A stretch of DNA of 58,147 nt. It comes from Gelidibacter salicanalis (lineage in GTDB: Bacteria; Bacteroidota; Bacteroidia; Flavobacteriales; Flavobacteriaceae). Each line of letters begins with the position of its first letter. Position 1 is the stretch's first letter. Made by a program: the position numbers and the translations under genes. Where the stretch lies: contig NZ_JAEHJZ010000003.1 in NCBI RefSeq assembly GCF_016469035.1, forward strand, positions 43,862 to 102,008, in the 5' to 3' direction. Below the pieces are notes generated by a model, which had not been told where the DNA came from, ran no database searches, and worked only from the letters and a program-made list of their open reading frames with translations. Below, piece after piece: positions 47,102 through 55,979 of this stretch.

Positions 47102-48373
47102 ATGGCAGTAGATTTACTACTAGGATTACAATGGGGCGACGAAGGCAAAGGAAAAATTGTCGATGTCTTGACCTCTAATTACAATATTATTGCACGCTTC
47201 CAAGGAGGGCCAAATGCTGGACACACCTTGGTGTTTAACGGCAAAAAGCACGTGCTCCACACCATTCCATCAGGAATCTTCCACGAGGGTACGTTTAATT
47301 TAGTTGGCAATGGTGTCGTAATTGATCCTGTCATTTTCAATAAGGAACTCGACAAACTTGAAGAACAAGGCGTTGATTTCAGAAAATCACTATTGATTTC
47401 ACGTAAGGCACATATTATTTTACCAACCCATCGATTGCTTGATGCGGCGAGTGAAGCCTCCAAAGGGAAAGCTAAAATTGGCTCTACCCTTAAAGGCATA
47501 GGCCCAACCTATATGGACAAAACAGGCAGAAATGGTATTAGAGTTGGCGATGTAGAAATGGCCGATTGGAAAGATAAGTACCGTGCGCTCGCTGATAAGC
47601 ATGAAGCCATGATTGCCTTTTATAATGTAGATCTGCAGTATGATTTGCAGGAACTTGAAACTGAGTTTTTTAAATCGGTTGAAGTATTAAAATCATTGAT
47701 ATTTATAGATTCAGAAGAATATTTGCACCAAGCTCAAAAAGAAGGCAAAACAATTTTGGCTGAAGGTGCACAAGGTTCTTTATTAGATATTGATTTTGGA
47801 ACCTATCCTTTTGTAACGTCTTCAAACACCACTGCTGCTGGAGCTTGCACAGGATTAGGGATTGCACCTAATAAAATTGGCGAAGTCTATGGTATTTTTA
47901 AAGCTTACACCACCAGAGTAGGTTCAGGACCTTTCCCTACTGAGTTATTTGACGAAGTTGGAGAGACTATGGGCCGTGTGGGTAATGAATTTGGTGCTAC
48001 AACTGGACGCTCACGTCGTTGTGGATGGTTAGATTTAGTAGCCTTACGCTATGCTTGCCAAGTGAATGGCGTTACTAAATTGATCATGATGAAAGGCGAT
48101 GTACTTTCTGGCTTTAAAACCCTAAAAGTATGTACCTCTTACAACTATAAAGGCGAAGAAATTCAGCATTTCCCTTACAATGTTGAGCCAGAGAACCTGA
48201 CGCCAATCTATACTGATTTTAAAGGATGGAATGAGGATTTGACGGGGATGACGGATGCTGCAGACATGCCACAAGCTTTGGTAGAGTATATTGAGTTTTT
48301 GGAAAAAGAACTTGAAATTCCAATTACCATTGTCTCTGTTGGACCGGATAGAAAACAAACCATTATAAGATAA
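47102..48373 (+). CDS. purA: Adenylosuccinate synthetase
   Basis: PurA joins IMP and aspartate with GTP to form adenylosuccinate, the first step from IMP to AMP. The 423-aa protein has the GTP-binding WGDEGKGK (residues 11-18, catalytic Asp13), GGPNAGHT, the IMP loop segment IGSTLKGIGPTYMDKTGR, and the RVGSGPFPTEL and GATTGRSRRCGWLD motifs. Two nt separate it from the Fur-family gene, so the two share a transcript that ends at the hairpin 48379-48418. Confidence 0.97.
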   Translation: MAVDLLLGLQWGDEGKGKIVDVLTSNYNIIARFQGGPNAGHTLVFNGKKHVLHTIPSGIFHEGTFNLVGNGVVIDPVIFNKELDKLEEQGVDFRKSLLISRKAHIILPTHRLLDAASEASKGKAKIGSTLKGIGPTYMDKTGRNGIRVGDVEMADWKDKYRALADKHEAMIAFYNVDLQYDLQELETEFFKSVEVLKSLIFIDSEEYLHQAQKEGKTILAEGAQGSLLDIDFGTYPFVTSSNTTAAGACTGLGIAPNKIGEVYGIFKAYTTRVGSGPFPTELFDEVGETMGRVGNEFGATTGRSRRCGWLDLVALRYACQVNGVTKLIMMKGDVLSGFKTLKVCTSYNYKGEEIQHFPYNVEPENLTPIYTDFKGWNEDLTGMTDAADMPQALVEYIEFLEKELEIPITIVSVGPDRKQTIIR

Positions 48374-48378
48374 TTTTT

Positions 48379-48418
48379 AAAACAAACCTGTCTCACAAAG
48401 GTCAGACAGGTTTGTTTT
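48379..48418 (+). terminator. Intrinsic terminator of fur-purA
   Basis: AAAACAAACCTGTCT (48379-48393) pairs perfectly with AGACAGGTTTGTTTT (48404-48418) around a 10-nt loop, six nt past the purA stop. Confidence 0.9.
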
Positions 48419-48518
48419 AAATAATATTCATTACATAAATGAGCGTACTTCCTAATCACTATAGCGATGTCTGCACATAAATTTATGTTAATGGAAAATA
48501 ATGCTTAAATTAAAGAGT

Positions 48519-48526
48519 TACTTTTG
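48519..48526 (+). promoter_or_regulatory. Candidate -7 element for the OstA-like gene
   Basis: TACTTTTG matches TAnnTTTG. It overlaps the TTG at 48524, so if it is a real promoter, translation must start further downstream, at the TTG at 48545. Confidence 0.45.
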
Positions 48527-48544
48527 AAAATCAGTTGTCACACA

Positions 48545-50329
48545 TTGAGAGCATTACACCTTTTTATAACCTTGTTAAGTTTTGGTCTTTCTGTTACCGC
48601 ACAAACAGAAAAGCTCAAGAAAATTCGGGTGGAATATGCAGGTTTTGTTGATTCTGACAGTTTAAGAGGCCCTGGGGTTTCGGTTTTTACAAGAGATGAC
48701 ACCCAACAAGTCCACTTTACCCATGAGGGTATCAATCTGTATTGCGATCAGGCCATATATTACGAAAAGGAAGATTTTATTGAAGCCTACAGCAATGTGG
48801 TCATGCAGCAAGGCGACACGATCAATATGACTGCCAAGTATGCCGAATATAGCGGTAAGACGCAATTGGCTTTTGCCAGTGGCGATGTTGTGCTCACAGA
48901 ACCAAAATCGGTTTTAACTACAGACACCCTTCATTTTGACCGTATCAAACAACAAGCCTATTATCGGAATAAAGGCAAGGTTGTTCGAGATTCTTCAGGT
49001 ACTATTACCAGTCAGATTGGCCGGTATTACATGAACACTAAAAAATACCAGTTTGTACAGGATGTCGTTTTGGTAAACCCGGAATATACCCTGAACACCA
49101 CCCACCTCGATTTTTATACAGAAACTGGACATGCCTATCTTTATGGGCCTTCCACTATTGTGGGCGAAGCCAATACCATTTATGCTGAACGCGGTTTTTA
49201 CAATACCAATAACGATACAGGGTATTTTGTGAAAAACTCCAAAATCAACTATCAGAATCGTGTTTTTGAAGGTGACAGCATGTATTTTGATAGGAAAATC
49301 AATTTTGCCTCAGCTACCAACAACATCAAAGTTACGGACACCATTAATAACAGTATTGCCCGTGGACATTATGCTGAAATATGGCGCGCTAAAGATTCTG
49401 TCTTTATCACCAAACGCGCTTTGGCAATCACGGTTCAGGAGACCGATTCCATTTATATGCACAGCGATACCTTGATGGTCACAGGAAAACCCGAGCATCG
49501 CATTACTAGAGCCTATTATAATGCCAAAATATTTAAGAGCGATTTGAGCGGCAAGGCTGATTCCATACATGCCGATCATAAAGCTGGACTCACGCAACTT
49601 ATCAACTTAAAGCGTTTTTCAACCACTGATGCCTTTACCACCAGACGCAGACCCATCTTGTGGAATTTGGACAATCAAATGACTGGAGACACCATTCACC
49701 TGATATCAAATCCCAAAACCGAACAATTGGATTCTCTAAAAGTATTTGAGAATGCCTTTTTGATTAGCAAAGACACACTTGGTACCGGCTTTAATCAGAT
49801 CAAAGGCTTACGGCTTATCGGTCTCTTTGAAGACAATGAGCTTTATAACGTAGACATTATTAAAAACGCTGAAGTCATCAATTATTCTAGAGACGACAAT
49901 CAGGAACTCATTGGCATCAACAAGTCCAAATCCGGAAAAATCAACCTTAAAATTGAGAAAGACTATAAGATCATCACCTTAATTGACCAGGTAGATGGTG
50001 ACATTTATCCCGAATCCAAATTCCCCGAAAATGCACGAAAACTGAGAGGTTTTGACTGGCGCGAAGAAGAACGGCCAAAAAGTGTCGAGGATTTATTTAG
50101 CGATGACCCACCCTTAGTGTTGCCGGTAATCAAAGGTTTAGGTGAGTATGTGCCGCAAGAAGAATTTTTTGATGACGCCTTGCTGAAACGTGTGGAAGAT
50201 GCAAAACCCATCGGTACTAAAAAGGACGATGCCCAAAAAGCATCGCGCAACATTCCGAAGGAAGCGCTTAAAAAAGCAGATTCTTCAAAAGTAAAACCGT
50301 TGCAGCAAACTCAGAAAAAGGAAAACTAA
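48545..50329 (+). CDS. OstA-like LPS-assembly/transport protein
   Basis: About 594 aa, exported, dominated by beta-strand repeats of the OstA/LptA type (DQAIYYEKEDFIEAYSNVVM, AYYRNKGKVVR and similar, described by pattern). LptA-type proteins form periplasmic bridges that carry lipopolysaccharide to the outer membrane; the long form here may combine LptA-like repeats with extra domains. I chose the TTG at 48545, which gives a clean signal peptide (RALHLFITLLSFGLSVTAQ after the start); an in-frame TTG at 48524 overlaps a -7-like element. The C-terminal ~60 residues are Lys- and Asp-rich. The aminotransferase gene starts 2 nt after the stop. Confidence 0.85.
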   Translation: MRALHLFITLLSFGLSVTAQTEKLKKIRVEYAGFVDSDSLRGPGVSVFTRDDTQQVHFTHEGINLYCDQAIYYEKEDFIEAYSNVVMQQGDTINMTAKYAEYSGKTQLAFASGDVVLTEPKSVLTTDTLHFDRIKQQAYYRNKGKVVRDSSGTITSQIGRYYMNTKKYQFVQDVVLVNPEYTLNTTHLDFYTETGHAYLYGPSTIVGEANTIYAERGFYNTNNDTGYFVKNSKINYQNRVFEGDSMYFDRKINFASATNNIKVTDTINNSIARGHYAEIWRAKDSVFITKRALAITVQETDSIYMHSDTLMVTGKPEHRITRAYYNAKIFKSDLSGKADSIHADHKAGLTQLINLKRFSTTDAFTTRRRPILWNLDNQMTGDTIHLISNPKTEQLDSLKVFENAFLISKDTLGTGFNQIKGLRLIGLFEDNELYNVDIIKNAEVINYSRDDNQELIGINKSKSGKINLKIEKDYKIITLIDQVDGDIYPESKFPENARKLRGFDWREEERPKSVEDLFSDDPPLVLPVIKGLGEYVPQEEFFDDALLKRVEDAKPIGTKKDDAQKASRNIPKEALKKADSSKVKPLQQTQKKEN

Positions 50330-50330
50330 T

Positions 50331-51518
50331 ATGACTAGCGATTTCTTACAATACCAAGCACAGACTACACCACATCCTTTGGCAATGGAAGTTTCCCACG
50401 CTGAAGGCTGTTATGTTTATGACACCAACAATAAAGCCTATCTCGATTTTGTTGCTGGTGTTTCAGCCTGTAGTCTGGGCCATCGCCATCCTAAAGTGGT
50501 CAAAGCAATAAAAGATCAGTTGGATAAATACATGCACGTTATGGTGTATGGAGAATATATTCAGGAACCAGCAGTAGAACTCGCTAAGATTTTGGCGCAA
50601 CATTTACCAAAATCTTTAGACTGTACCTATCTGGTTAATTCTGGCACGGAAGCCATTGAAGGCGCTTTAAAATTAGCGCGACGTGCAACTGGCAGAAGTC
50701 AGATTGTATCTACCCACAACGCTTATCACGGCAACACGATGGGCTCTATGAGTGTGATGGGTTACGAAGAGCGCAAACAAGCCTTTAGACCTTTAATTCC
50801 AGACGTCCATTTTATTACCTTTAACAAGACTGAAGATTTAAACCAGATTACGCATAAAACGGCTGCGGTCATCTTAGAAACCATTCAAGGTGGTGCTGGT
50901 TTTATAGAGCCACATTCCAACTATTTGACTAAGGTCAGAACGCGTTGTGATGAAGTGGGTGCGTTATTGATTTTGGATGAAATTCAACCTGGCGTAGGGC
51001 GTACAGGAAAATTATTTGGCTTTGAGCATTACAACTGTATTCCTGATATTTTAGTCACTGGAAAAGGCCTTGGTGGCGGAATGCCAATTGGTGCTTTTAC
51101 AGCGTCAAAATCAATGATGCAAACTTTACAGGATCGTCCAAAACTAGGACACATTACCACCTTTGGTGGGCATCCAGTTATTGCAGCGGCTGCACTGGCA
51201 ACCGTAAAGGAAATTACAGAAAGCAATTTAATGGCAGAAGCCCTAGAAAAAGAACAAATTTTCAGAAAACATCTCATTCACCCATTTATTACAGAAATTA
51301 GAGGTCGCGGATTAATGTTGGCGGCATTAACAGCATCTGCAGAGACAACAAACGAACTGATTTTGAAGGCACAAGGCAAAGGTTTAATACTTTTCTGGTT
51401 GCTTTTTGAACCAAAAGCCATTCGTTTAACACCGCCTTTAACCATAACTAACGATGAAATCATAAAAGGTTGCCAAATTATCATTGAAATTTTAGATGAA
51501 ATTTCGGCCAAATTTTAG
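50331..51518 (+). CDS. Class III PLP-dependent aminotransferase
   Basis: A 395-aa fold-type I aminotransferase of the ornithine/acetylornithine/GABA group. Visible motifs are the cofactor loop NSGTEAIEGALKLAR, AYHGNTMG, the LILDEIQPGVGRTG segment with the cofactor-binding Asp, and the Schiff-base lysine in VTGKGLGGG (Lys245), plus a FGGHPVIAAAAL motif. The substrate cannot be decided; an acetylornithine or other omega-amino group is possible. It starts 2 nt after the OstA-like gene, an unusual operon partner, which I believe is common in flavobacteria. Confidence 0.92.
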   Translation: MTSDFLQYQAQTTPHPLAMEVSHAEGCYVYDTNNKAYLDFVAGVSACSLGHRHPKVVKAIKDQLDKYMHVMVYGEYIQEPAVELAKILAQHLPKSLDCTYLVNSGTEAIEGALKLARRATGRSQIVSTHNAYHGNTMGSMSVMGYEERKQAFRPLIPDVHFITFNKTEDLNQITHKTAAVILETIQGGAGFIEPHSNYLTKVRTRCDEVGALLILDEIQPGVGRTGKLFGFEHYNCIPDILVTGKGLGGGMPIGAFTASKSMMQTLQDRPKLGHITTFGGHPVIAAAALATVKEITESNLMAEALEKEQIFRKHLIHPFITEIRGRGLMLAALTASAETTNELILKAQGKGLILFWLLFEPKAIRLTPPLTITNDEIIKGCQIIIEILDEISAKF

Positions 51519-51680
51519 AGTTCAGTAAGGCCTACAACGCACTGTAACATAGGCTTTCACCCCAACCATTAAATAGACAAGAGTAGTGCTGTTAATTAAT
51601 TTGTTGAAAACATTCGGCTTAATAATCACATTTCTCTCCTGATAACGTTACATTTATTTCAACGAACAATACAAGTGCTT

Positions 51681-53093
51681 ATGGAGTTCAGTCAACATGA
51701 CGACGACAATAATTATTCGCTAACAAAATTTGAATCGATGTTAAAAACCAACAATGTGTTGTTTTTTGATTCCAATGAGTTTGAAAATATCATCCAATTC
51801 TATTTTGAAAATGGCCGCATTGCACTCGCAAAAAAAGCTGTCAAATTAGGACTGGAGCAGCACCCTTCATCCATAGTTTTAAAACTTTTTCAAGTAGAAA
51901 TTTACATCTTGGAAGACAAGTTGCCACAGGCAGAAAAACTGTTGGATGAATTGTATATTTTAGAACCTTCCAACGAAGAAATCTATATTCAAAAAGCAAG
52001 TATTTTATCGAAACGTGATGAGCATGAAAAAGCCATTGACACATTAAAAATCGCCCTAGAATTATCTGATTTAGAGGAAGAAGACGCCGATTTATATGCA
52101 CTGATTGGCATGGAATACCTTTTTATGGACCAATTTGAAAACGCCAAAACATATTTTATCAAGTGTTTGGAGTTGGACATGGAAGACTATTCGGCTTTGT
52201 ATAATATTATTTACTGTTTTGAATTTTTAGACCTGCATGAAGAGGCCATTGATTTCCTTAACCGTTATTTAGATAAAAATCCTTATTGTGAAGTGGCGTG
52301 GCATCAATTGGGAAAACAATATTCTTCCTTAAAAGACTATCCAAAAGCCTTAGCTGCATTTGAATTTGCCATAATTTCTGACGATACTTTTGTGGGCGCC
52401 TATCTCGAAAAAGGGAAGGTGTTGGAAAAAATGAAAAAGTACGAAGAGGCCATTGAAAACTATAACATCACCTTGGCATTAGATGAACCAACCTCGTTTG
52501 CGTTATTGAGAATTGGCAACTGTTATGAAAAATTAGGCTCGGATGACTTGGCCGTGCAATATTATTTTAAGACCGTCCATGAAGACCCATTGTTAGACAA
52601 AGGTTGGATTTCCATTACCCGTTTTTATAACAAAAAGAAAGATTACCACAAGGCTCTGTATTATATCAATAAAGCTATTAATATTGATGCGGACAATGTG
52701 AGGTATTGGAAACTTTACGCACAAATCAACCACCGTCTAAACTTTATTGAAGAAGCAGAACGTGGCTACAAAAAGACATTAGACCTCGGTAATTATGAAT
52801 TGGATACATGGCTTGCAAGAACTGATGCCCTTATTGGCCTAGGTGAGTATGAAGCTTCTGCCCTTAACCTGATTCAAGCAGCAGAATTTTACCCAGAAAC
52901 AGCGGAGATTGAATACCGTTTGGCCGGCATTTATTTTACGTTATTCGAAAATGAAAAAGGACAATACCATCTTAAAAACGGATTGCTCCTTAATGAAGAT
53001 TACCATTTTATTCTTCAGGAATTATTCCCTTTAATTGCTGACCATCAAATGGTGGTCAATATTATTTCAGGTTCCAAAAAAACCTCCAAGTAA
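51681..53093 (+). CDS. Tetratricopeptide-repeat protein
   Basis: About 470 aa, built almost wholly of TPR units (helix pairs with patterns such as AEKLLDELYILEPSNEEIYI, ALAAFEFAIISDDTFVGAYL and EEAIENYNITLALDEPTSFA, roughly eleven units). No signal peptide or membrane segment, so a cytosolic scaffold. I prefer the ATG at 51681 over a GTG two codons upstream. It begins a run of five same-strand genes ending with DUF349, with a 39-nt gap before the first DUF368 gene. Its partner is unknown. Confidence 0.88.
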   Translation: MEFSQHDDDNNYSLTKFESMLKTNNVLFFDSNEFENIIQFYFENGRIALAKKAVKLGLEQHPSSIVLKLFQVEIYILEDKLPQAEKLLDELYILEPSNEEIYIQKASILSKRDEHEKAIDTLKIALELSDLEEEDADLYALIGMEYLFMDQFENAKTYFIKCLELDMEDYSALYNIIYCFEFLDLHEEAIDFLNRYLDKNPYCEVAWHQLGKQYSSLKDYPKALAAFEFAIISDDTFVGAYLEKGKVLEKMKKYEEAIENYNITLALDEPTSFALLRIGNCYEKLGSDDLAVQYYFKTVHEDPLLDKGWISITRFYNKKKDYHKALYYINKAINIDADNVRYWKLYAQINHRLNFIEEAERGYKKTLDLGNYELDTWLARTDALIGLGEYEASALNLIQAAEFYPETAEIEYRLAGIYFTLFENEKGQYHLKNGLLLNEDYHFILQELFPLIADHQMVVNIISGSKKTSK

Positions 53094-53132
53094 ATTTATA
53101 TATCTTTACGGCTTTTATATGTAAAATCAACA

Positions 53133-54143
53133 ATGCAAAGACGCTTTTCAGATTACCTATTCATATCACTTAAAGGAATTGCAATGGGAGCAGCAGATGC
53201 CGTTCCTGGAGTTTCAGGAGGTACCATAGCTTTTATTTCTGGTATTTACGAAGAATTGATTACGACTATCAGTGGCGTCAATTTAGACTTATTAAAAACC
53301 TTCAGAAAAAGTGGATTTTCTGCTTTTTGGAGCCAACTTAACGGCAACTTTTTATTGGCTCTGCTTACCGGAATAATTATCAGTTTTGTGTCGTTTATGA
53401 GACTTGCTAAATTCCTGATTGAACATCATCCCATATTGATATGGTCTTTCTTTTTTGGACTCATCGTGGCGAGTATCTTTTTTGTAGGCAAACAAATTAA
53501 AACTTGGAATTTAGGCACTATCGTGGCTTTAATCATTGGATCGCTAGCTGCATTTTACATCACGACACTGCCCTCTATGGCAAATAATGACAGCTCCATA
53601 TTCTTGTTTTTTGCGGGAGCTGTGGCAATTTGTGCCATGATTTTACCTGGAATTTCAGGGTCTTTTATTTTGGTGATCTTGGGCGCTTATAAAACGCTTA
53701 GTGATGCATTACACGCTTTTGATTTTAAAAAAATAGCCATTTTCGCTGTTGGCGCGGTGATTGGGTTATTAAGTTTTAGTAGAGTATTAAAATGGTTGTT
53801 TAACCACTATAAAAATACGACGCTGGCAGTGCTTACCGGATTTATTTTTGGATCATTGAACAAGATTTGGCCATGGAAAGAGACCTTGACCGTTTTAGAA
53901 AAGTCGACTGGCAACACTGCTCCCATCCAAAATGTAACAGATTTTGGAACTCTTGAAGTCTACCAAGGACAGATTAATGATTTTGAGACCTTTAAGATGA
54001 TCTCAGAAAAGAGTGTATGGCCGCTTCACTATTCAGAAATCAATAACGGCGTAGACCCGCAAATAACCTGGGCTATTGGATTGATGATTGTGGGATTTTT
54101 AACTATCTTCATTCTTGAAAAAGTAGGCTCCAAAACTCCATAA
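53133..54143 (+). CDS. DUF368 membrane protein, PopT-like polyprenyl-phosphate translocase (copy 1)
   Basis: A 336-aa multi-spanning membrane protein with the DUF368 hallmark KGIAMGAADAVPGVSGGT (about residues 14-31) and a second related motif MILPGISGSFILVILG (about 168-183), each followed by re-entrant-like hydrophobic segments. DUF368 proteins have been shown in other bacteria to help recycle undecaprenyl phosphate across the membrane (PopT). It is immediately followed, with no spacer, by a second DUF368 gene. A TATCTTTA near-consensus -7 element sits about 30 nt upstream. Confidence 0.9.
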   Translation: MQRRFSDYLFISLKGIAMGAADAVPGVSGGTIAFISGIYEELITTISGVNLDLLKTFRKSGFSAFWSQLNGNFLLALLTGIIISFVSFMRLAKFLIEHHPILIWSFFFGLIVASIFFVGKQIKTWNLGTIVALIIGSLAAFYITTLPSMANNDSSIFLFFAGAVAICAMILPGISGSFILVILGAYKTLSDALHAFDFKKIAIFAVGAVIGLLSFSRVLKWLFNHYKNTTLAVLTGFIFGSLNKIWPWKETLTVLEKSTGNTAPIQNVTDFGTLEVYQGQINDFETFKMISEKSVWPLHYSEINNGVDPQITWAIGLMIVGFLTIFILEKVGSKTP

Positions 54144-55163
54144 ATGCAAAGCACCAGAACCTTTACAGATAAACTTTTTTTAGTTATAAAGGGCTTGGCT
54201 ATGGGTGCTGCAAATAAGGTCCCTGGGGTTTCAGGTGGAGTTGTTGCGTTTGTGGCGGGATTTTATGAAGAGTTTATTTACTCACTTCAGAAAGTAAACA
54301 AAACAGCCTTTAAATTACTTTTTAACGCTCGTTTCAAAAGTTTTTTCCATTATATAAACGGACGATTTTTGGGTTTGCTTTTCTTAGGAATGATTATCAG
54401 CTATTTTAGCATCTCCAAAATTCTAGATTATTTTCTTGTCCATTCTGAGCTTTATGTATGGAGCCTTTTCTTCGGATTGATTATCGGTTCCATTTATTAC
54501 ATTAACAAAGATTTCAACGACTGGAACTACAAAACCATCGTCGCGCTTGTTATAGGTATTGTTTTGGGTGTTGGAATCAGTTTCCTTGACCCTGCCAAAG
54601 AAAACGATAATCTATTTTTTGTGTTTTTCTGTGGCATCATCAGCGTTTCAGGCATGACCCTACCAGGTTTTTCTGGTTCTTTTATTCTCATCCTATTAGG
54701 AAACTATGTACTCTTATTGGTAGATTCTGTCAACGCTCTTTCAGATACTTTTTATGAAATTATCGTGGGTGATTTTAGCGTGTTCCACAACTCAGAGCGC
54801 ATTACCTTACTCAAAGTTTTAATCGTTTTTACATTAGGTTCTGTAACCGGATTGGTAACGTTTTCACACATGTTGAGCTACATTCTTAAACATTACAAAA
54901 GCATTACCACCGCCTCTATTATTGGCTTTATTGTGGGCTCTCTAGGTGTTGTTTGGCCTTGGAAAAAAACCATCTATAGACTCGCAGATGATGGGGGATT
55001 TATCTTTGACTCCGCAGGCAAGAAAGTAGTTTCCAATTACGAACGCTTTATACCGAGTTTGCATAGTGAAACCTATTTGGCAATAGTATATATTGGAGTT
55101 GGTATTATAATTGTTTTAGCATTAGAATGGTATGGAAACAAAACTAGAAAAATCAATGTCTAG
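54144..55163 (+). CDS. DUF368 membrane protein, PopT-like polyprenyl-phosphate translocase (copy 2)
   Basis: A 339-aa paralogue of the preceding gene, again with KGLAMGAANKVPGVSGG near the N-terminus and MTLPGFSGSFILILLG in the middle. It differs from copy 1 at the key loop (AANKVPG instead of AADAVPG), so the two may not be interchangeable. The gene begins at the nucleotide after the copy 1 stop and its end overlaps the aroE start by 8 nt, showing a tightly coupled operon. Two neighbouring copies suggest a heterodimer or a division of labour. Confidence 0.9.
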   Translation: MQSTRTFTDKLFLVIKGLAMGAANKVPGVSGGVVAFVAGFYEEFIYSLQKVNKTAFKLLFNARFKSFFHYINGRFLGLLFLGMIISYFSISKILDYFLVHSELYVWSLFFGLIIGSIYYINKDFNDWNYKTIVALVIGIVLGVGISFLDPAKENDNLFFVFFCGIISVSGMTLPGFSGSFILILLGNYVLLLVDSVNALSDTFYEIIVGDFSVFHNSERITLLKVLIVFTLGSVTGLVTFSHMLSYILKHYKSITTASIIGFIVGSLGVVWPWKKTIYRLADDGGFIFDSAGKKVVSNYERFIPSLHSETYLAIVYIGVGIIIVLALEWYGNKTRKINV

Positions 55164-55887
55164 ATTTGGGCTGGTGGGTAAAAATATTGAATATTCATTT
55201 TCAAAAGCCCATTTTACGACCAAGTTTGAGAATGAACAGCTCCCGTATTCTTACGAGAACTTTGACATTGATACTATTTTAAAATTTCCAGAAATTTTAG
55301 AACAAGGAGATCTGATGGGCCTCAACGTTACGATTCCCTATAAAGAACAAGTCATTCCTTATTTAGATTCACTTCATGAAACAGCATCAGAAATAGGTGC
55401 CGTTAACACCATAAAAATCTACGCGTCCGGAAAAACAAAAGGCTTTAACACAGATTATTACGGATTTACAGAATCCATCCAACCGTTGTTAAAACCTCAT
55501 CATGTTAAGGCATTGATTTTAGGTACAGGTGGCGCCTCTAAAGCTATTGCTTATGCTTTAAAAAAGTTAGAGATCAGCTTTGAGTATGTCTCTCGAAGCC
55601 CAAATGCTAAGGCAAAATTTTTATATACTGATCTCACAGAAGCTATTATCAGAGACCATAAAATCATTATCAACTGTACGCCAGTGGGCACCCATCCCAA
55701 CGTCAATCAATGTCCTGATATCCCGTATGATGCAATTACCAAAGTGCATTTGCTTTATGATTTGATTTATAATCCTATTCAAACAAAATTTTTGATCTGC
55801 GGCGAAATTAAAGGTGCCACTATTTGCAACGGCTCAAAAATGCTGGAATATCAAGCTGAAAAAGCATGGGAGATTTGGAGCAAGTAG
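55156..55887 (+). CDS. aroE: Shikimate dehydrogenase
   Basis: AroE reduces 3-dehydroshikimate to shikimate with NADPH in aromatic amino-acid synthesis. About 243 aa. The catalytic lysine is in NVTIPYKE (Lys63), with GAVNTI, the Rossmann loop GTGGASKAIAYAL and a C-terminal GSKMLEYQAEKAWE. I start at the ATG at 55156, which gives the typical SRFGLVGKNIEYSFSK N-terminus and an 8-nt overlap with the DUF368 gene; an ATG 24 nt upstream would add eight charged residues that the family normally lacks. Confidence 0.94.
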   Translation: MSRFGLVGKNIEYSFSKAHFTTKFENEQLPYSYENFDIDTILKFPEILEQGDLMGLNVTIPYKEQVIPYLDSLHETASEIGAVNTIKIYASGKTKGFNTDYYGFTESIQPLLKPHHVKALILGTGGASKAIAYALKKLEISFEYVSRSPNAKAKFLYTDLTEAIIRDHKIIINCTPVGTHPNVNQCPDIPYDAITKVHLLYDLIYNPIQTKFLICGEIKGATICNGSKMLEYQAEKAWEIWSK

Positions 55888-55915
55888 GCTAAATGGCCTA
55901 AAAGCAACTTTCTCT

Positions 55916-55946
55916 TTTGTAATCTAAGGGGTTGTTAGTATATTTA
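55916..55946 (+). promoter_or_regulatory. Candidate promoter of the DUF349 gene
   Basis: TTTG at 55916-55919 and TATATTTA at 55939-55946 are separated by 19 nt, the usual Bacteroidota -33/-7 spacing. The -7 deviates in its last base. The start codon is 33 nt downstream. Confidence 0.45.
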
Positions 55947-55979
55947 CTTCCAACAACATGAACTTTAAACATTACGACG

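Noticed and set aside
55132-55155. Longer ATG start for aroE
   Set aside because: It adds eight charged residues absent from typical AroE N-termini; the ATG at 55156 gives the usual start and a short operon overlap.
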